Source: Sinomonas cyclohexanicum (GTDB taxonomy: Bacteria; Actinomycetota; Actinomycetes; Actinomycetales; Micrococcaceae). Taken from it: a DNA stretch of 64,000 bases. The translations under genes and the position numbers were made by a program. Numbering within the stretch: the stretch's first letter is position 1; each line of letters opens with the position of its first letter. The notes below the pieces were generated by a model. It saw nothing but the letters and a program-made list of their open reading frames with translations, had not been told where the DNA came from and did no database searches. Shown one piece after another: positions 1 to 6,992 of the stretch. Location: the NCBI RefSeq assembly GCF_020886775.1, contig NZ_AP024525.1:1984001-2048000 (forward strand), in the 5' to 3' direction.

Positions 1-1338
1 GGCAAGGCCGTGGGCATCATGGCGGATCTCCAGGGCCCCAAGATCCGTCTGGGCCGCTTCGTGGACGGGCCGCACGAGCTCGCCGTGGGGGACGTCTTCA
101 CCATCACGACCGAGGACGTGCCCGGCACGAAGGACATCTGCTCGACGACCCTGAAGTCCCTCACCGAGGACGTCAAGGTGGGGGACGCCCTCCTCATCGA
201 CGACGGCAAGGTTGCGCTGCGCGCCACCGCGGTCGACGACGTCAAGGTCACCACCGAGGTGACCGTCGGAGGCAAGGTGTCGAATAACAAGGGCATCAAC
301 CTTCCCGGTGTTGCGGTCAACGTCCCCGCGCTGAGCGAGAAGGACGAAGTCGACCTCCGTTGGGCGCTGAAGCGGGGCGTCGACTTCGTGGCCCTCTCGT
401 TCGTGCGCGACGCGCGCGACGTCGAACGGGTCCACGCGATCATGGACGAGGAGGGCCGGAGGGTCCCCGTGATCGCCAAGATCGAGAAGCCCCAGGCCGT
501 TGACCAGCTCCACGAGATCATCGACGCGTTCGACGCCATCATGGTGGCGCGCGGCGATCTCGGCGTCGAGCTTCCTCTCGAGCAGGTTCCTCTCGTGCAG
601 AAGCGTGCGGTCGAGCTCGCGCGCCGCTGGGCGAAGCCGGTGATCGTCGCGACCCAGGTGCTCGAATCGATGATCGAGAACCCGCGCCCGACCCGCGCTG
701 AGGCCTCGGACTGCGCGAACGCGGTGCTCGACGGCGCCGACGCGGTCATGCTCTCGGGCGAGACGAGCGTGGGCGCGTACCCGATCGAGACCGTCAAGAC
801 GATGGCGAAGATCATCGAGTCCACTGAGGAGCACGGGCTCGAGCGCGTGCCGCCGCTCGGCTCCCAGCCCAAGACCCGTGGCGGTGCGATCACCCGCGCG
901 GCCGTGGTGATCGCGGACCAGCTGGACGCGAAGTACATCTGCACGTTCACCCAGTCCGGTGACTCGGCGCGCCGCTTGAGCCGTCTGCGCCCGCAGAAGC
1001 CGGTCTTCGCGTTTACACCGCTCACCTCGACGCTGAACATCCTCAGCCTGTGCTGGGGGATCCAGCCGCGCATGGTGGACTTCGCGGCGCACACGGACCA
1101 GATGATCGCGCAGGTCGACGAGTACCTGCTCCGCGCCGGCCTCGCGACGCCGAACGACCTCGTGGTCGTGGCCGCGGGCTCCCCGCCCGGAGTGGCCGGC
1201 TCGACCAACGCCCTCCGCGTCCACAAGGTCGGCGACCTCGCAGATGCCGGCCAGCTGCTCGACGGCGCCCCCGCGCCGGCGCGCGAGCAGGTCGGCCCGT
1301 GGCCGCTGCCGACGGAGCCGAGGCGCCACAAGCTCTAG
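1..1338 (+). CDS. pyk: pyruvate kinase, 5'-truncated by the window edge
   Basis: Transfers phosphate from phosphoenolpyruvate to ADP, the last step of glycolysis in the cytosol. The reading frame is open from base 1, and the visible part begins inside the barrel domain at MADLQGPKIRLGRF, so roughly the first 70 residues lie outside the window. Family motifs seen are VIAKIEKPQA with the catalytic lysine, IMVARGDLGVEL with the metal-binding acidic residues, and MLSGETSVGAYP. The C-terminal regulatory domain follows and the gene ends in a basic tail (RRHKL). A strong hairpin just after the stop separates it from the convergent ANTAR regulator. Identity is secure; the start is not visible. Confidence 0.96.
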   Translation, partial: GKAVGIMADLQGPKIRLGRFVDGPHELAVGDVFTITTEDVPGTKDICSTTLKSLTEDVKVGDALLIDDGKVALRATAVDDVKVTTEVTVGGKVSNNKGINLPGVAVNVPALSEKDEVDLRWALKRGVDFVALSFVRDARDVERVHAIMDEEGRRVPVIAKIEKPQAVDQLHEIIDAFDAIMVARGDLGVELPLEQVPLVQKRAVELARRWAKPVIVATQVLESMIENPRPTRAEASDCANAVLDGADAVMLSGETSVGAYPIETVKTMAKIIESTEEHGLERVPPLGSQPKTRGGAITRAAVVIADQLDAKYICTFTQSGDSARRLSRLRPQKPVFAFTPLTSTLNILSLCWGIQPRMVDFAAHTDQMIAQVDEYLLRAGLATPNDLVVVAAGSPPGVAGSTNALRVHKVGDLADAGQLLDGAPAPAREQVGPWPLPTEPRRHKL

Positions 1339-1348
1339 GCGCTGCTCA

Positions 1349-1391
1349 CGCGCGAAGGGCGGCACCCCACCGGGGTGCCGCCCTTCGCGCG
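1349..1391. terminator. bidirectional hairpin between pyk and the ANTAR regulator
   Basis: Two 20-bp arms (1349-1368 and 1372-1391) pair perfectly around a 3-nt loop. It lies 11 nt after the pyk stop and 16 nt from the stop of the opposing gene, so it can end transcription from both sides. There is no long T run. Confidence 0.85.
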
Positions 1392-1406
1392 CTGTGACGA
1401 GTGCGG

Positions 1407-2030
1407 TCAGCTGACCTGGTTGATGATGGTCTCCGCGACCTCGCGCATGCTCAGCCGGCGGTCCATGGACGTCTTCTGGATCCACCGGAACGCCTCCGGC
1501 TCCGTCAGGCCCATCTTCGTGATGAGCAGGCTCTTGGCCCGCTCGACGAGCTTGCGGGTGGCGAACTGCTCCTTGAGGTCCGTCACCTCGGACTCGAGCG
1601 CCTTGATCTCCTCGTGGCGGGAGAGCGCGATCTCGAGGGCCGGGACGAGGTCGTTCGGCGTGAACGGCTTGACCACGTAGGCCATGGCGCCGGCGTCGCG
1701 GGCGCGCTCGACGAGCTCCTTCTGGCTGAACGCGGTGAGGAGCACGACCGGGGCGATGCGGGCCCTGACGATCTTCTCCGCGGCCGTGATCCCGTCCATC
1801 ACGGGCATCTTGACGTCCATCAGCACGAGGTCGGGCTTGAGTTCCTCGGCGAGCTCGACGGCGCGCTGGCCGTTGTCCGCCTCGCCGACCACCTCGTAGC
1901 CCTCGCCCCGGAGGATCTCGATGATGTCGAGGCGGATGAGGGTCTCGTCCTCGGCGACGACGACGCGGCGCGCTGGCGCGGTCGCTGTGTTCTCACCGGC
2001 TTCCGTGGCGTGGGGGGTCTTGTCTGACAC
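1407..2030 (-). CDS. ANTAR-domain response regulator
   Basis: A two-component regulator predicted to act on RNA by antitermination. The receiver domain is at about residues 22-138, with E27/D28 in the acidic pocket, phosphoacceptor D72 in LVLMDVKMP, T99 and K121. The ANTAR RNA-binding domain fills residues 145-205 (LVERAKSLLITKMGLTEPEA). The start is GTG at 2030. In related Micrococcaceae this gene also sits next to pyk, so the neighbourhood is ordinary. No partner kinase is in the window. The family is certain; its RNA targets are unknown. Confidence 0.93.
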   Translation of the reverse strand: MSDKTPHATEAGENTATAPARRVVVAEDETLIRLDIIEILRGEGYEVVGEADNGQRAVELAEELKPDLVLMDVKMPVMDGITAAEKIVRARIAPVVLLTAFSQKELVERARDAGAMAYVVKPFTPNDLVPALEIALSRHEEIKALESEVTDLKEQFATRKLVERAKSLLITKMGLTEPEAFRWIQKTSMDRRLSMREVAETIINQVS

Positions 2031-2084
2031 GCGGGCTCCTTGATGGTCAGGCTGTGAGACTCAGGTGTGAGAATCGGGCGAATG

Positions 2085-2112
2085 TTCCTGCCTCGATCCT
2101 AGCGGGTACAGT
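2085..2112 (+). promoter_or_regulatory. possible promoter of tRNA-Leu
   Basis: A TACAGT -10-like hexamer at 2107-2112 lies 28 nt before the mature tRNA, with a weak TTCCTG at 2085-2090 and a 16-nt spacer. Position supports it more than sequence quality does. Confidence 0.3.
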
Positions 2113-2140
2113 AGTCGCGAGCCCACGTGAGTGGGTCGTT

Positions 2141-2222
2141 GCCCGAGTGGCGGAATTGGCAGACGCGCCGCACTCAAAATGCGGTATCGAAAGGTGTGTG
2201 GGTTCGAGTCCCACCTCGGGCA
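2141..2222 (+). tRNA. tRNA-Leu (anticodon CAA)
   Basis: An 82-nt class II tRNA. The 5' GCCCGAG pairs with 3' CTCGGGC at 2215-2221 to form the acceptor stem, with A2222 as discriminator. The anticodon arm is CCGCA-CTCAAAA-TGCGG, giving anticodon CAA for the UUG codon. A variable arm and a T arm with GGTTCGAGTCC are present. CCA is not encoded. The 3' 21 nt plus one flanking base are the integration core of the phage-like element, which left the tRNA intact. Confidence 0.96.
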
Positions 2223-2223
2223 C
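2202..2223 (+). repeat. attL core, first copy of the 22-bp direct repeat
   Basis: The T arm and acceptor 3' half of tRNA-Leu (2202-2222) plus one base. It matches 17876-17897 exactly and the flanks differ beyond it, which marks the crossover region of the integrase. Confidence 0.93.
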
Positions 2224-2228
2224 GGTCA

Positions 2229-2255
2229 GGATCCCCGGAATTCCGGGGGTCCTTT
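2229..2255 (+). terminator. terminator after tRNA-Leu, supplied by the element
   Basis: Arms 2229-2238 and 2243-2252 (one T-G wobble) around AATT, then TTT. Integration displaced the host terminator to 17903-17940, and this hairpin takes its place. Confidence 0.65.
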
Positions 2256-2282
2256 CCCGTTTCTGGGAACGGATTCCGGCTC

Positions 2283-2301
2283 GTGATACTGCCGTGATAC
2301 T
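2283..2301 (+). promoter_or_regulatory. arm-type integrase or excisionase sites at the left end (two GTGATACT)
   Basis: GTGATACT occurs at 2283-2290 and 2294-2301, an 11-bp period that puts both on one face of the helix, 60 bp inside attL. The same octamer is doubled near attR at 17737-17756. Paired repeats at both ends are the expected layout for arm sites of a tyrosine integrase. The binding role is inferred. Confidence 0.6.
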
Positions 2302-2304
2302 TCA

Positions 2305-2586
2305 TCACTCGTCCTCCGGATCGAGCGGTGGGAAGTCCGAGATGAGGCGCCTGAGGTTTAGCACGACATCGAGCCAGTTGTTCCCCACCTTGGACGGATA
2401 GCGGGCCGCGTGCCACGGGAGGTCGCCACGGTCGTGCGCCATGAGTTCGTCGACCAGAGCCTGGGAATCGTCGGGCCTCACGGTCCCGTCGGCCAGATGA
2501 TCGAGGATGATGGCAAGTCCTTCGAGGTATGCGCGCGCGTTATCGACCGTATCGTCGTCGAGTGGCCACGTCGGCTTCTCTGTCAC
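2305..2586 (-). CDS. small acidic protein co-expressed with the integrase, unknown
   Basis: A 93-aa protein starting with GTG at 2586, whose first base is shared with the integrase stop (TAGTG), so the two are probably translationally coupled. It is acidic (WPLDDDTVDNAR, ISDFPPLDPEDE) and predicted helical, without signal peptide, cysteine pairs or a motif I know. It lies between int and attL, where some elements encode a recombination directionality factor, but it lacks the winged-helix look of excisionases and another candidate exists at 4893. Function unknown; the coupling supports that it is a real gene. Confidence 0.7.
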   Translation of the reverse strand: MTEKPTWPLDDDTVDNARAYLEGLAIILDHLADGTVRPDDSQALVDELMAHDRGDLPWHAARYPSKVGNNWLDVVLNLRRLISDFPPLDPEDE

Positions 2587-3803
2587 TAGATCCCTCCGTA
2601 CATGAGTGCGCCGAACTGTTCGGCGGCTTCCTTCTGCATTCCCGGCATGACATGTGCGTACACGCCGAGCGTGATGGTCGGGCTTGCGTGCCCGAGCCGT
2701 TCCGAGACGACCTTTACCGGCACCCCGGCGGCCAGGAGGATCGTCGCGTGTGTGTGGCGGAGGTCGTGGAGGCGGATGGCCTTCAGCTTGTCCTCGCCGA
2801 GCGTGCGCCGGGTCTGGGCCACGGCGTCCGTGAACCGCCGTGAGAACCGGTAGGGGTGCCGCACGTTCCCATCCACGTCGGAGACCACGTAGGCCTCATC
2901 CCGGACGAGGGAGAGGAACAAGGCGCCGCGCTCCTTGCGGTAGACCCGCAGGTCCGAGAGGGTCTGCGCATCGAGGTCCACGACCCGCGCCTTGCCCGTC
3001 TTCGTGGGCCCGACGTCGATCCGGTCGCCATTGCCTTCGGTCTTGATGAGGGACGCGGACCGGCGGACTGACACGCGGCCCGTCGTGAAGTCCACGTCGC
3101 CCCAGCGGAGCCCGAGGAGCTCGCCGCGGCGCATGCCCGTCGCCGCCAGCAGCTTCCACGCCATGAGCAGGTCGTCGCCGCGTTCCTCACGGTCCGCAAG
3201 GAACGCCCGTAGCTCCACAGCCGACCAGTAGTGCATCTCCGGGGGAGCGGCTTCCTTCGCCGATGGCGGAGTGGCGGCGTCGGCCGGGTTGACGGCGAGG
3301 AGCCGGTCCCGCACGGCGGCGTCCAGTGCCGCGTGGACGATGGTGTGGATGTACCGCACCGTCCGCGCCGACAGGCCCTTGTCCTCGCCGGTGCCGCCCA
3401 CGCGGCCCGATGCCTCCAGCTGGCGGTACAGCGCCGTGAGCCGGGTCCCTGTTAGCTGTTCAAGGCGCAGCTCCCCGATGTAGGGGAGGACGTGGAGGCG
3501 CACGTTCCGGCGGTACGACTCGACCGTGGATGGCTGCTTGCGGAGGCCGTCCAGCCACGCGCCCATGTGCGCGGCCACTGTCGTCTTATGGGGCGCCACG
3601 TAGGACCCGTCTCGGAGGGAGGCGCGCACATCGGTCAGGTGCACGGCGGCAGCCTTGCGCGTCGCGAAGCCACGCTTGAGCCTCGCCTTCACCGTCCCGT
3701 CAACCTGGGGCTCCTGCCACTTGGCCAAGTACAGAGTCCCGGCCTTCGTCTCATACGGGCTGATTGTTCCCTCGCCGGCCTGACGGCGCCGTGGCTTGGT
3801 CAT
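2586..3803 (-). CDS. int: tyrosine site-specific integrase
   Basis: Integrates and excises the element at the tRNA-Leu 3' end. It is 405 aa, the usual size for phage integrases. The N-terminal arm-binding region (about 10-65; GTISPYETKAGTLYLAKW) is followed by a SAM-like core-binding domain (about 75-175; KTTVAAHMGAWLDGL) and the catalytic domain. Catalytic residues seen are Arg in TGMRRGELLGL, Lys in GPTKTGKARVV, His-x-x-Arg in RLHDLRHTHA, His in RLGHASPT and nucleophile Tyr in TLGVYAHV, so it looks active. I chose ATG 3803 because it overlaps the upstream stop as ATGA. A longer frame to 3878 would run into that gene. Confidence 0.96.
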   Translation of the reverse strand: MTKPRRRQAGEGTISPYETKAGTLYLAKWQEPQVDGTVKARLKRGFATRKAAAVHLTDVRASLRDGSYVAPHKTTVAAHMGAWLDGLRKQPSTVESYRRNVRLHVLPYIGELRLEQLTGTRLTALYRQLEASGRVGGTGEDKGLSARTVRYIHTIVHAALDAAVRDRLLAVNPADAATPPSAKEAAPPEMHYWSAVELRAFLADREERGDDLLMAWKLLAATGMRRGELLGLRWGDVDFTTGRVSVRRSASLIKTEGNGDRIDVGPTKTGKARVVDLDAQTLSDLRVYRKERGALFLSLVRDEAYVVSDVDGNVRHPYRFSRRFTDAVAQTRRTLGEDKLKAIRLHDLRHTHATILLAAGVPVKVVSERLGHASPTITLGVYAHVMPGMQKEAAEQFGALMYGGI

Positions 3804-4575
3804 TTCGACTCGCCTTCCTTGAACTTGCCGAGCGACGGCCCAAGGCCGCCCTTCACCTTGCGCGCCATGCCCACCCATCGCGCGGCCGTCGAGTATGACG
3901 TCTGGAAGTGTTCCATCACGGCGCGGGTGGGGCCCTTGCCTTGATCCATCGCCTCGCGGTAGACGCTTGCCACCTCTAGGAGCTTGGCATCCGTGACTCG
4001 GTCACGACGGCGGGTGACGGGCTTGCTCGCGACCGCGTCGAGGTTCTCGATGCCGTCGCGGATCCGGTCCTTTGTGGTTGGATCTAGGGTCTGATCGAGG
4101 AGCCAGTCTTCTAGCTGTGGCGTCGGGGGCAGCTCCTCGCCGGGGCTGAAACCAATGGACATCGTGAGGTGGTCGCCGGGGAACGCATCCCGTGTGGTGG
4201 CGCCGTGGAGCACGGCCCAGGTCGCCATGGCCTTCCATGCCAGGTCGCCATGGCCTTCCATTCGTTCAGGCGGCGGTGGCGTCTCAGGCGTTGGAGCGCC
4301 TGGTCCACTTCGATCCCCGGCGTGCATGAGACACGCCGGAGCTCCAGTTGGTCGCCGCTTACCGCGAATTGCAGGTAGGTGCGCCATCCACCCTCGCGGG
4401 ATCTGACGCTGAGGGTGAACTCGGCAGGGACCTCTCCCGCACCGAGGGACGCCCTCGGGAAGCCACCCCAGTCTTCGTAAGGGGGGCGCGATAGGTCCCA
4501 TCCGGGCCAGCCCTCTAGCATCAGCGTCTCCGAGTTCGTCTCCACACCGTCAACAGTAACTAATCGGTAAGGCAT
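3800..4575 (-). pseudogene. regulator-like gene frameshifted by a 23-bp tandem duplication
   Basis: Two overlapping frames on this strand are one broken gene. The N-terminal part (MPYRLVTVDGVETNSETL...) runs to about 4262. The C-terminal part (WAVLHGATTRDAF... to KFKEGESK) is in another frame and reaches the stop at 3800. Removing one copy of the 23-bp duplication at 4217-4261 joins them as LNEWKAMATWAVLHGATT and gives one 250-aa frame. The C-terminus (AVMEHFQTSYSTAARWVGMAR) resembles an HTH seen in proteins beside actinobacterial integrases; the N-terminal half is unknown. The start at 4575 lies inside the operator palindrome and the end overlaps int as ATGA. In the given state only the first ~110 residues are made in frame. 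Confidence 0.85.
4217..4261. repeat. 23-bp tandem duplication causing a frameshift
   Basis: 22 bases at 4217-4238 recur exactly at 4240-4261, a period of 23. As 23 is not a multiple of three, the extra copy breaks the gene, and deleting one copy restores it. The perfect identity suggests a recent event. Confidence 0.93.
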
Positions 4576-4640
4576 TGGCAATACCTTACCAGTGAGAATC
4601 TCCGAAATCGACAAGATAGATCGGGTAGGTAACGGTAAGT
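4566..4640. promoter_or_regulatory. operator region between the divergent int and early operons
   Basis: An inverted repeat GGTAAGG (4566-4572) and CCTTACC (4584-4590) covers the start of the leftward operon. Two more half-sites, GGTAAC at 4628-4633 and GGTAAGT at 4634-4640, lie before the rightward HTH gene, whose -10 is TAGGCT at 4648-4653. The layout matches a repressor operator. The likely ligand is the HTH protein at 4660, by inference. Confidence 0.6.
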
Positions 4641-4659
4641 ACTTGGATAGGCTTGGGGT

Positions 4660-4896
4660 ATGAAGTCTTCCGAGCTGCTCGACCTTTCAAGAGTGCGGCG
4701 CATGGCACTCGACGGCACCGCTGCGCGCCTGAGGCAGGCCGCGGGCCTGTCCCTCAAGGAGGTAGCCGGGCCCGTGGGCGTGACCGTGACCTCCGTATAC
4801 CGGTGGGAGAAGGGATTGCGCGCCCCCCGGGGCGAGGCGGCGATCCGCTACCTCCGCGTCCTCGACGCGCTGGCGAAGGTGGTTGACGCCAGATGA
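4660..4896 (+). CDS. XRE-family HTH regulator, candidate repressor
   Basis: A 78-aa DNA-binding protein. The helix-turn-helix spans about residues 20-60 (ARLRQAAGLSLKEVAGPVGV, then TVTSVYRWEKG), the classic Cro/C1 type with the WEKG end. It is first in the rightward early operon. TAGGCT ends 6 nt before the ATG, so the transcript is probably leaderless, as for many phage repressors. It reads away from int across a region of GGTAA half-sites, so it probably controls the switch between integration and early genes. Its last four bases overlap the next start (ATGA). The family is clear; the repressor role is inferred from position. Confidence 0.85.
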   Translation: MKSSELLDLSRVRRMALDGTAARLRQAAGLSLKEVAGPVGVTVTSVYRWEKGLRAPRGEAAIRYLRVLDALAKVVDAR

Positions 4897-5129
4897 GCCT
4901 CAACGACCTCCGGGCCAGCACCGCCAACGTAATCTCCGTGGCCCAGGCGGCCGCCGCGCTCGCTGACCTCGAAGGCCACCGCCCAGATGAGCGCACCGTC
5001 CGGCGCGCATGCGAGGACGGCCAGCTGCCCGCCATCCGACTCGGCAAGCGCATCCTCATCCCTCGTCTCGCCTTCCTTGCCATCCTCGACGGCACGCCCG
5101 AGCGGAAAGGGAACACGCCGAAGCCATGA
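4893..5129 (+). CDS. excisionase-like HTH protein
   Basis: 78 aa. The central part (VAQAAAALADLEGHRPDERT, then VRRACEDGQLPAIRLGKRIL) has the pattern of MerR/excisionase winged helices, which recognise a short site and help an integrase excise. It starts with ATG at 4893 overlapping the stop of the HTH gene and ends in an ATGA overlap with the next gene. Together with the doubled GTGATACT sites at both element ends it is the best candidate for the directionality factor. An ordinary small regulator is the alternative. Confidence 0.7.
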   Translation: MSLNDLRASTANVISVAQAAAALADLEGHRPDERTVRRACEDGQLPAIRLGKRILIPRLAFLAILDGTPERKGNTPKP

Positions 5130-5389
5130 CGCCCAGCGACCGCGCCACCCGGTTCGCGCCATTGGATGATGGCGACGAGTGGTGGCTCATGACGGATCGC
5201 GAACGGCGGATCTGGAATGAGGCCCGCGCCCTTGAAGACACCACCGCATACTGGCGGGGCTGGCTCGACCGCGACGCCCAATGCTGTGCCGACCACGCCA
5301 CGGTCGAGAACCGGATCGACGCCGCGGCCCGCCTGTTCCTCTTGATGGACGCCGAAGAGGCCCACCGCCGATCGGGGGTGCGACGATGA
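5126..5389 (+). CDS. small early protein, unknown
   Basis: 87 aa, ATG overlapping the previous stop and TGA overlapping the ATPase start, so it is in one translationally coupled chain. Tryptophan and acidic residues are frequent (DDGDEWWLMTDRERRIWNEA) and there is one CC pair. No domain recognised. Its fixed place directly before the RepA-like ATPase suggests a replication-related partner, but that is only position. Confidence 0.7.
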   Translation: MTPSDRATRFAPLDDGDEWWLMTDRERRIWNEARALEDTTAYWRGWLDRDAQCCADHATVENRIDAAARLFLLMDAEEAHRRSGVRR

Positions 5390-6525
5390 GCGCGGACCTG
5401 TACGCGGAGGAAGAGGCCGACCGGCGGGCCGCGCACGACCGGCTGGCCGAGCAGGCCCAGGAGTCCCCTTTCACGGACGGCGGCGCGTTCATCTTCGACC
5501 TCCCCGCCGAGACCCCGGCAGTGTGGGGCCGCGGCCAGAACGTCCTCTGGGCCGAGGGCGAGTCCACCATGATCGTCGGCCCGCCCGGCGTCGGCAAGAC
5601 CACCATCACGGGCCAAGTCGTCCGGGCCCTCATCTTCGGCGGGACGGTCCTCGGATACCGGGTCAGGCCGCAGGGCAGGATCCTCTACCTCGCCATGGAC
5701 AGGCCCGCACAGATCGCCCGCTCGCTCAAGCGCCAGTTCTCCCCAGACGACCGTGAGGCCGTCTCGGAGAACCTCGTGGTCCACAAGGGCCCCCCACCGG
5801 CGGACATGGCAAAGAACACCGACATCCTCGTCCAGATGTGCCGTGCCGCCCGCGCCGCCGTCGTCGTCGTCGACTCCCTCAAGGACGCCGCCGTCGGGCT
5901 GTCCGAGGACGCCGTCGGCGCCGGGTGGAACATCGCCCGCCAGAAGGCCCTCGCCGCCGGTGTGCAGGTGCTCGAACTCCACCACCAGGTCAAGCGCGGC
6001 GCCAACGGCGAGGCGCCCACCACCCTCGCCGACGTGTACGGTTCCGCGTGGATCACCGGAGGCGCCGGATCCGTGATCCTCCTCGCCGGCACCGCAGGCG
6101 ACCCCATCGTCGAGCTCCGCCACCTCAAGACCCCAGCCGAACCTGTGGGCCCCTTCAAGGTCATCCACGACCACGACCGCGGGCAGAGCACCGTGTGGCA
6201 CGCCGCCGACCCCATCGACATGGCCCGCGCATCCAAGGGCGCAGGAGTCGAGGCCACAGACCTCGCCAAGGCCATGTTCTCCAAAGACCGGCCCACCGCG
6301 AACGAGATCGAGAAGGCCCGCCGCAAGCTCAACAGCCTCGTCAGGTCCGGCCACCTCGTGATCGTCGAACGCCACTCAGTGCTCGGCGGCGCCGCCCGCA
6401 AGGCCTACGTCCTGGCCACCCACGACGACGACGAGAGCACCCACGCGAGCACCCACGCACCCCTCTTCGGCAAACCACCCACGGAAGACCCAGAGCACCC
6501 ACGCGAAGGTCAGGAAACCGCATGA
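5386..6525 (+). CDS. RepA/RecA-like AAA ATPase, probable replication helicase
   Basis: A 379-aa P-loop ATPase of the RepA/DnaB-like group used by plasmids and phages, probably the element's own replication ATPase. Walker A is GPPGVGKTTITG at about residues 66-77. Walker B is AAVVVVDSLKDAA at about 158-170. A later LELHHQVKRGANGEAPTTLA segment fits the sensor region. The C-terminal third has a winged-helix look (PTANEIEKARRKLNSLVRSG), typical of DNA binding. No primase domain is present and none is nearby. The 3' end of the gene holds the first iteron-like repeats (6436-6560). It overlaps its neighbours by ATGA on both sides. Confidence 0.88.
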   Translation: MSADLYAEEEADRRAAHDRLAEQAQESPFTDGGAFIFDLPAETPAVWGRGQNVLWAEGESTMIVGPPGVGKTTITGQVVRALIFGGTVLGYRVRPQGRILYLAMDRPAQIARSLKRQFSPDDREAVSENLVVHKGPPPADMAKNTDILVQMCRAARAAVVVVDSLKDAAVGLSEDAVGAGWNIARQKALAAGVQVLELHHQVKRGANGEAPTTLADVYGSAWITGGAGSVILLAGTAGDPIVELRHLKTPAEPVGPFKVIHDHDRGQSTVWHAADPIDMARASKGAGVEATDLAKAMFSKDRPTANEIEKARRKLNSLVRSGHLVIVERHSVLGGAARKAYVLATHDDDESTHASTHAPLFGKPPTEDPEHPREGQETA

Positions 6526-6560
6526 ACAAGCCCCACGCGAGCACCCACGGCACCCACGCG
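6436..6560. repeat. five iteron-like 12-bp repeats, candidate replication origin
   Basis: AGCACCCACGCG occurs exactly at 6436-6447 and 6494-6505. One-base or two-base variants are at 6448-6459, 6540-6551 and 6549-6560, and a weaker one follows near 6563. All read in the same direction over the end of the RepA-like gene and the following micro-ORF. Direct repeats at the 3' end of a rep gene are where many plasmid and satellite origins lie. They encode Ser-Thr-His repeats, so coding repetition is the rival reading. Confidence 0.5.
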
Positions 6561-6623
6561 CCCACCACCCACGTTTTCACCCCCTCCTGTAAGGGGGGTG
6601 AAAGCGGTGCCGGCCGACCGTGA
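6522..6623 (+). CDS. 33-aa micro-ORF overlapping the ATPase end
   Basis: ATG at 6522 overlaps the ATPase stop (ATGA), the same linkage as in the rest of this operon. The product (MNKPHASTHGTHAPTTHVF...) is His/Thr-rich because it crosses the iteron-like repeats, and it ends in GAGRP. No domain. It may serve mainly as translational coupling or be chance. Confidence 0.35.
   Translation: MNKPHASTHGTHAPTTHVFTPSCKGGESGAGRP
6575..6603 (+). promoter_or_regulatory. perfect 10-bp hairpin at the start of the next gene
   Basis: Arms 6575-6584 and 6594-6603 pair fully around a 9-nt loop. The right arm contains the GTG start of the next gene and the loop/right-arm side holds its AAGGGGGG ribosome site. 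Folding would hide that start, so a translational switch or an origin-associated hairpin beside the iterons is plausible. Confidence 0.45.
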
Positions 6624-6786
6624 CTCCCAAGCCGTCCCGGCCGACTGGCCCGAACCCCCATGGCTCAAAGTCTTCAACCGTCGCGAACTCGCATGGCTCG
6701 CCCACCGCCTCGACGCCACCAACCGCGAGCTCCGCATCACGATCCAACGACTTCGCGCCGAACTCGACAAGGAGCCCCAAGCATGA
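6598..6786 (+). CDS. small coiled-coil-like protein, unknown
   Basis: 62 aa from GTG 6598. The C-terminal half (ELAWLAHRLDATNRELRITI) is predicted helical with heptad-like hydrophobics. The start sits in a 10-bp hairpin and the end overlaps the next ATG (ATGA). Unknown phage-type gene between the replication and packaging modules. Confidence 0.6.
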   Translation: MKAVPADRDSQAVPADWPEPPWLKVFNRRELAWLAHRLDATNRELRITIQRLRAELDKEPQA

Positions 6787-6992
6787 CCATTGACGGGTAC
6801 GCCGCCGACCACCGCGCCGAACGACCAGAAGTCATCGCACGACGCGAACGAGACGCCCTCAAAGCACAACTCGAACAAGCCATCCACGCCGCCCGCCACT
6901 GGCACGCCTGCTACATCCGAACCCGAGCCTCACTCGAACGGATCTACCGGCAGACCCACCCCGAGCCGAGCATCCAAGGGCTAGAACAGTGA
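6783..6992 (+). CDS. small helical protein, unknown
   Basis: 69 aa from ATG 6783, coupled by four-base overlaps to both neighbours. It is rich in Arg, Glu and Ala (ERPEVIARRERDALKAQLEQ), so probably one long helix with a coiled-coil tendency. It directly precedes terS. No family recognised. Confidence 0.65.
   Translation: MTIDGYAADHRAERPEVIARRERDALKAQLEQAIHAARHWHACYIRTRASLERIYRQTHPEPSIQGLEQ

Noticed and set aside
3800-4614. Two separate overlapping genes before int
   Set aside because: The 23-bp tandem duplication explains the frame change and its removal gives one protein.
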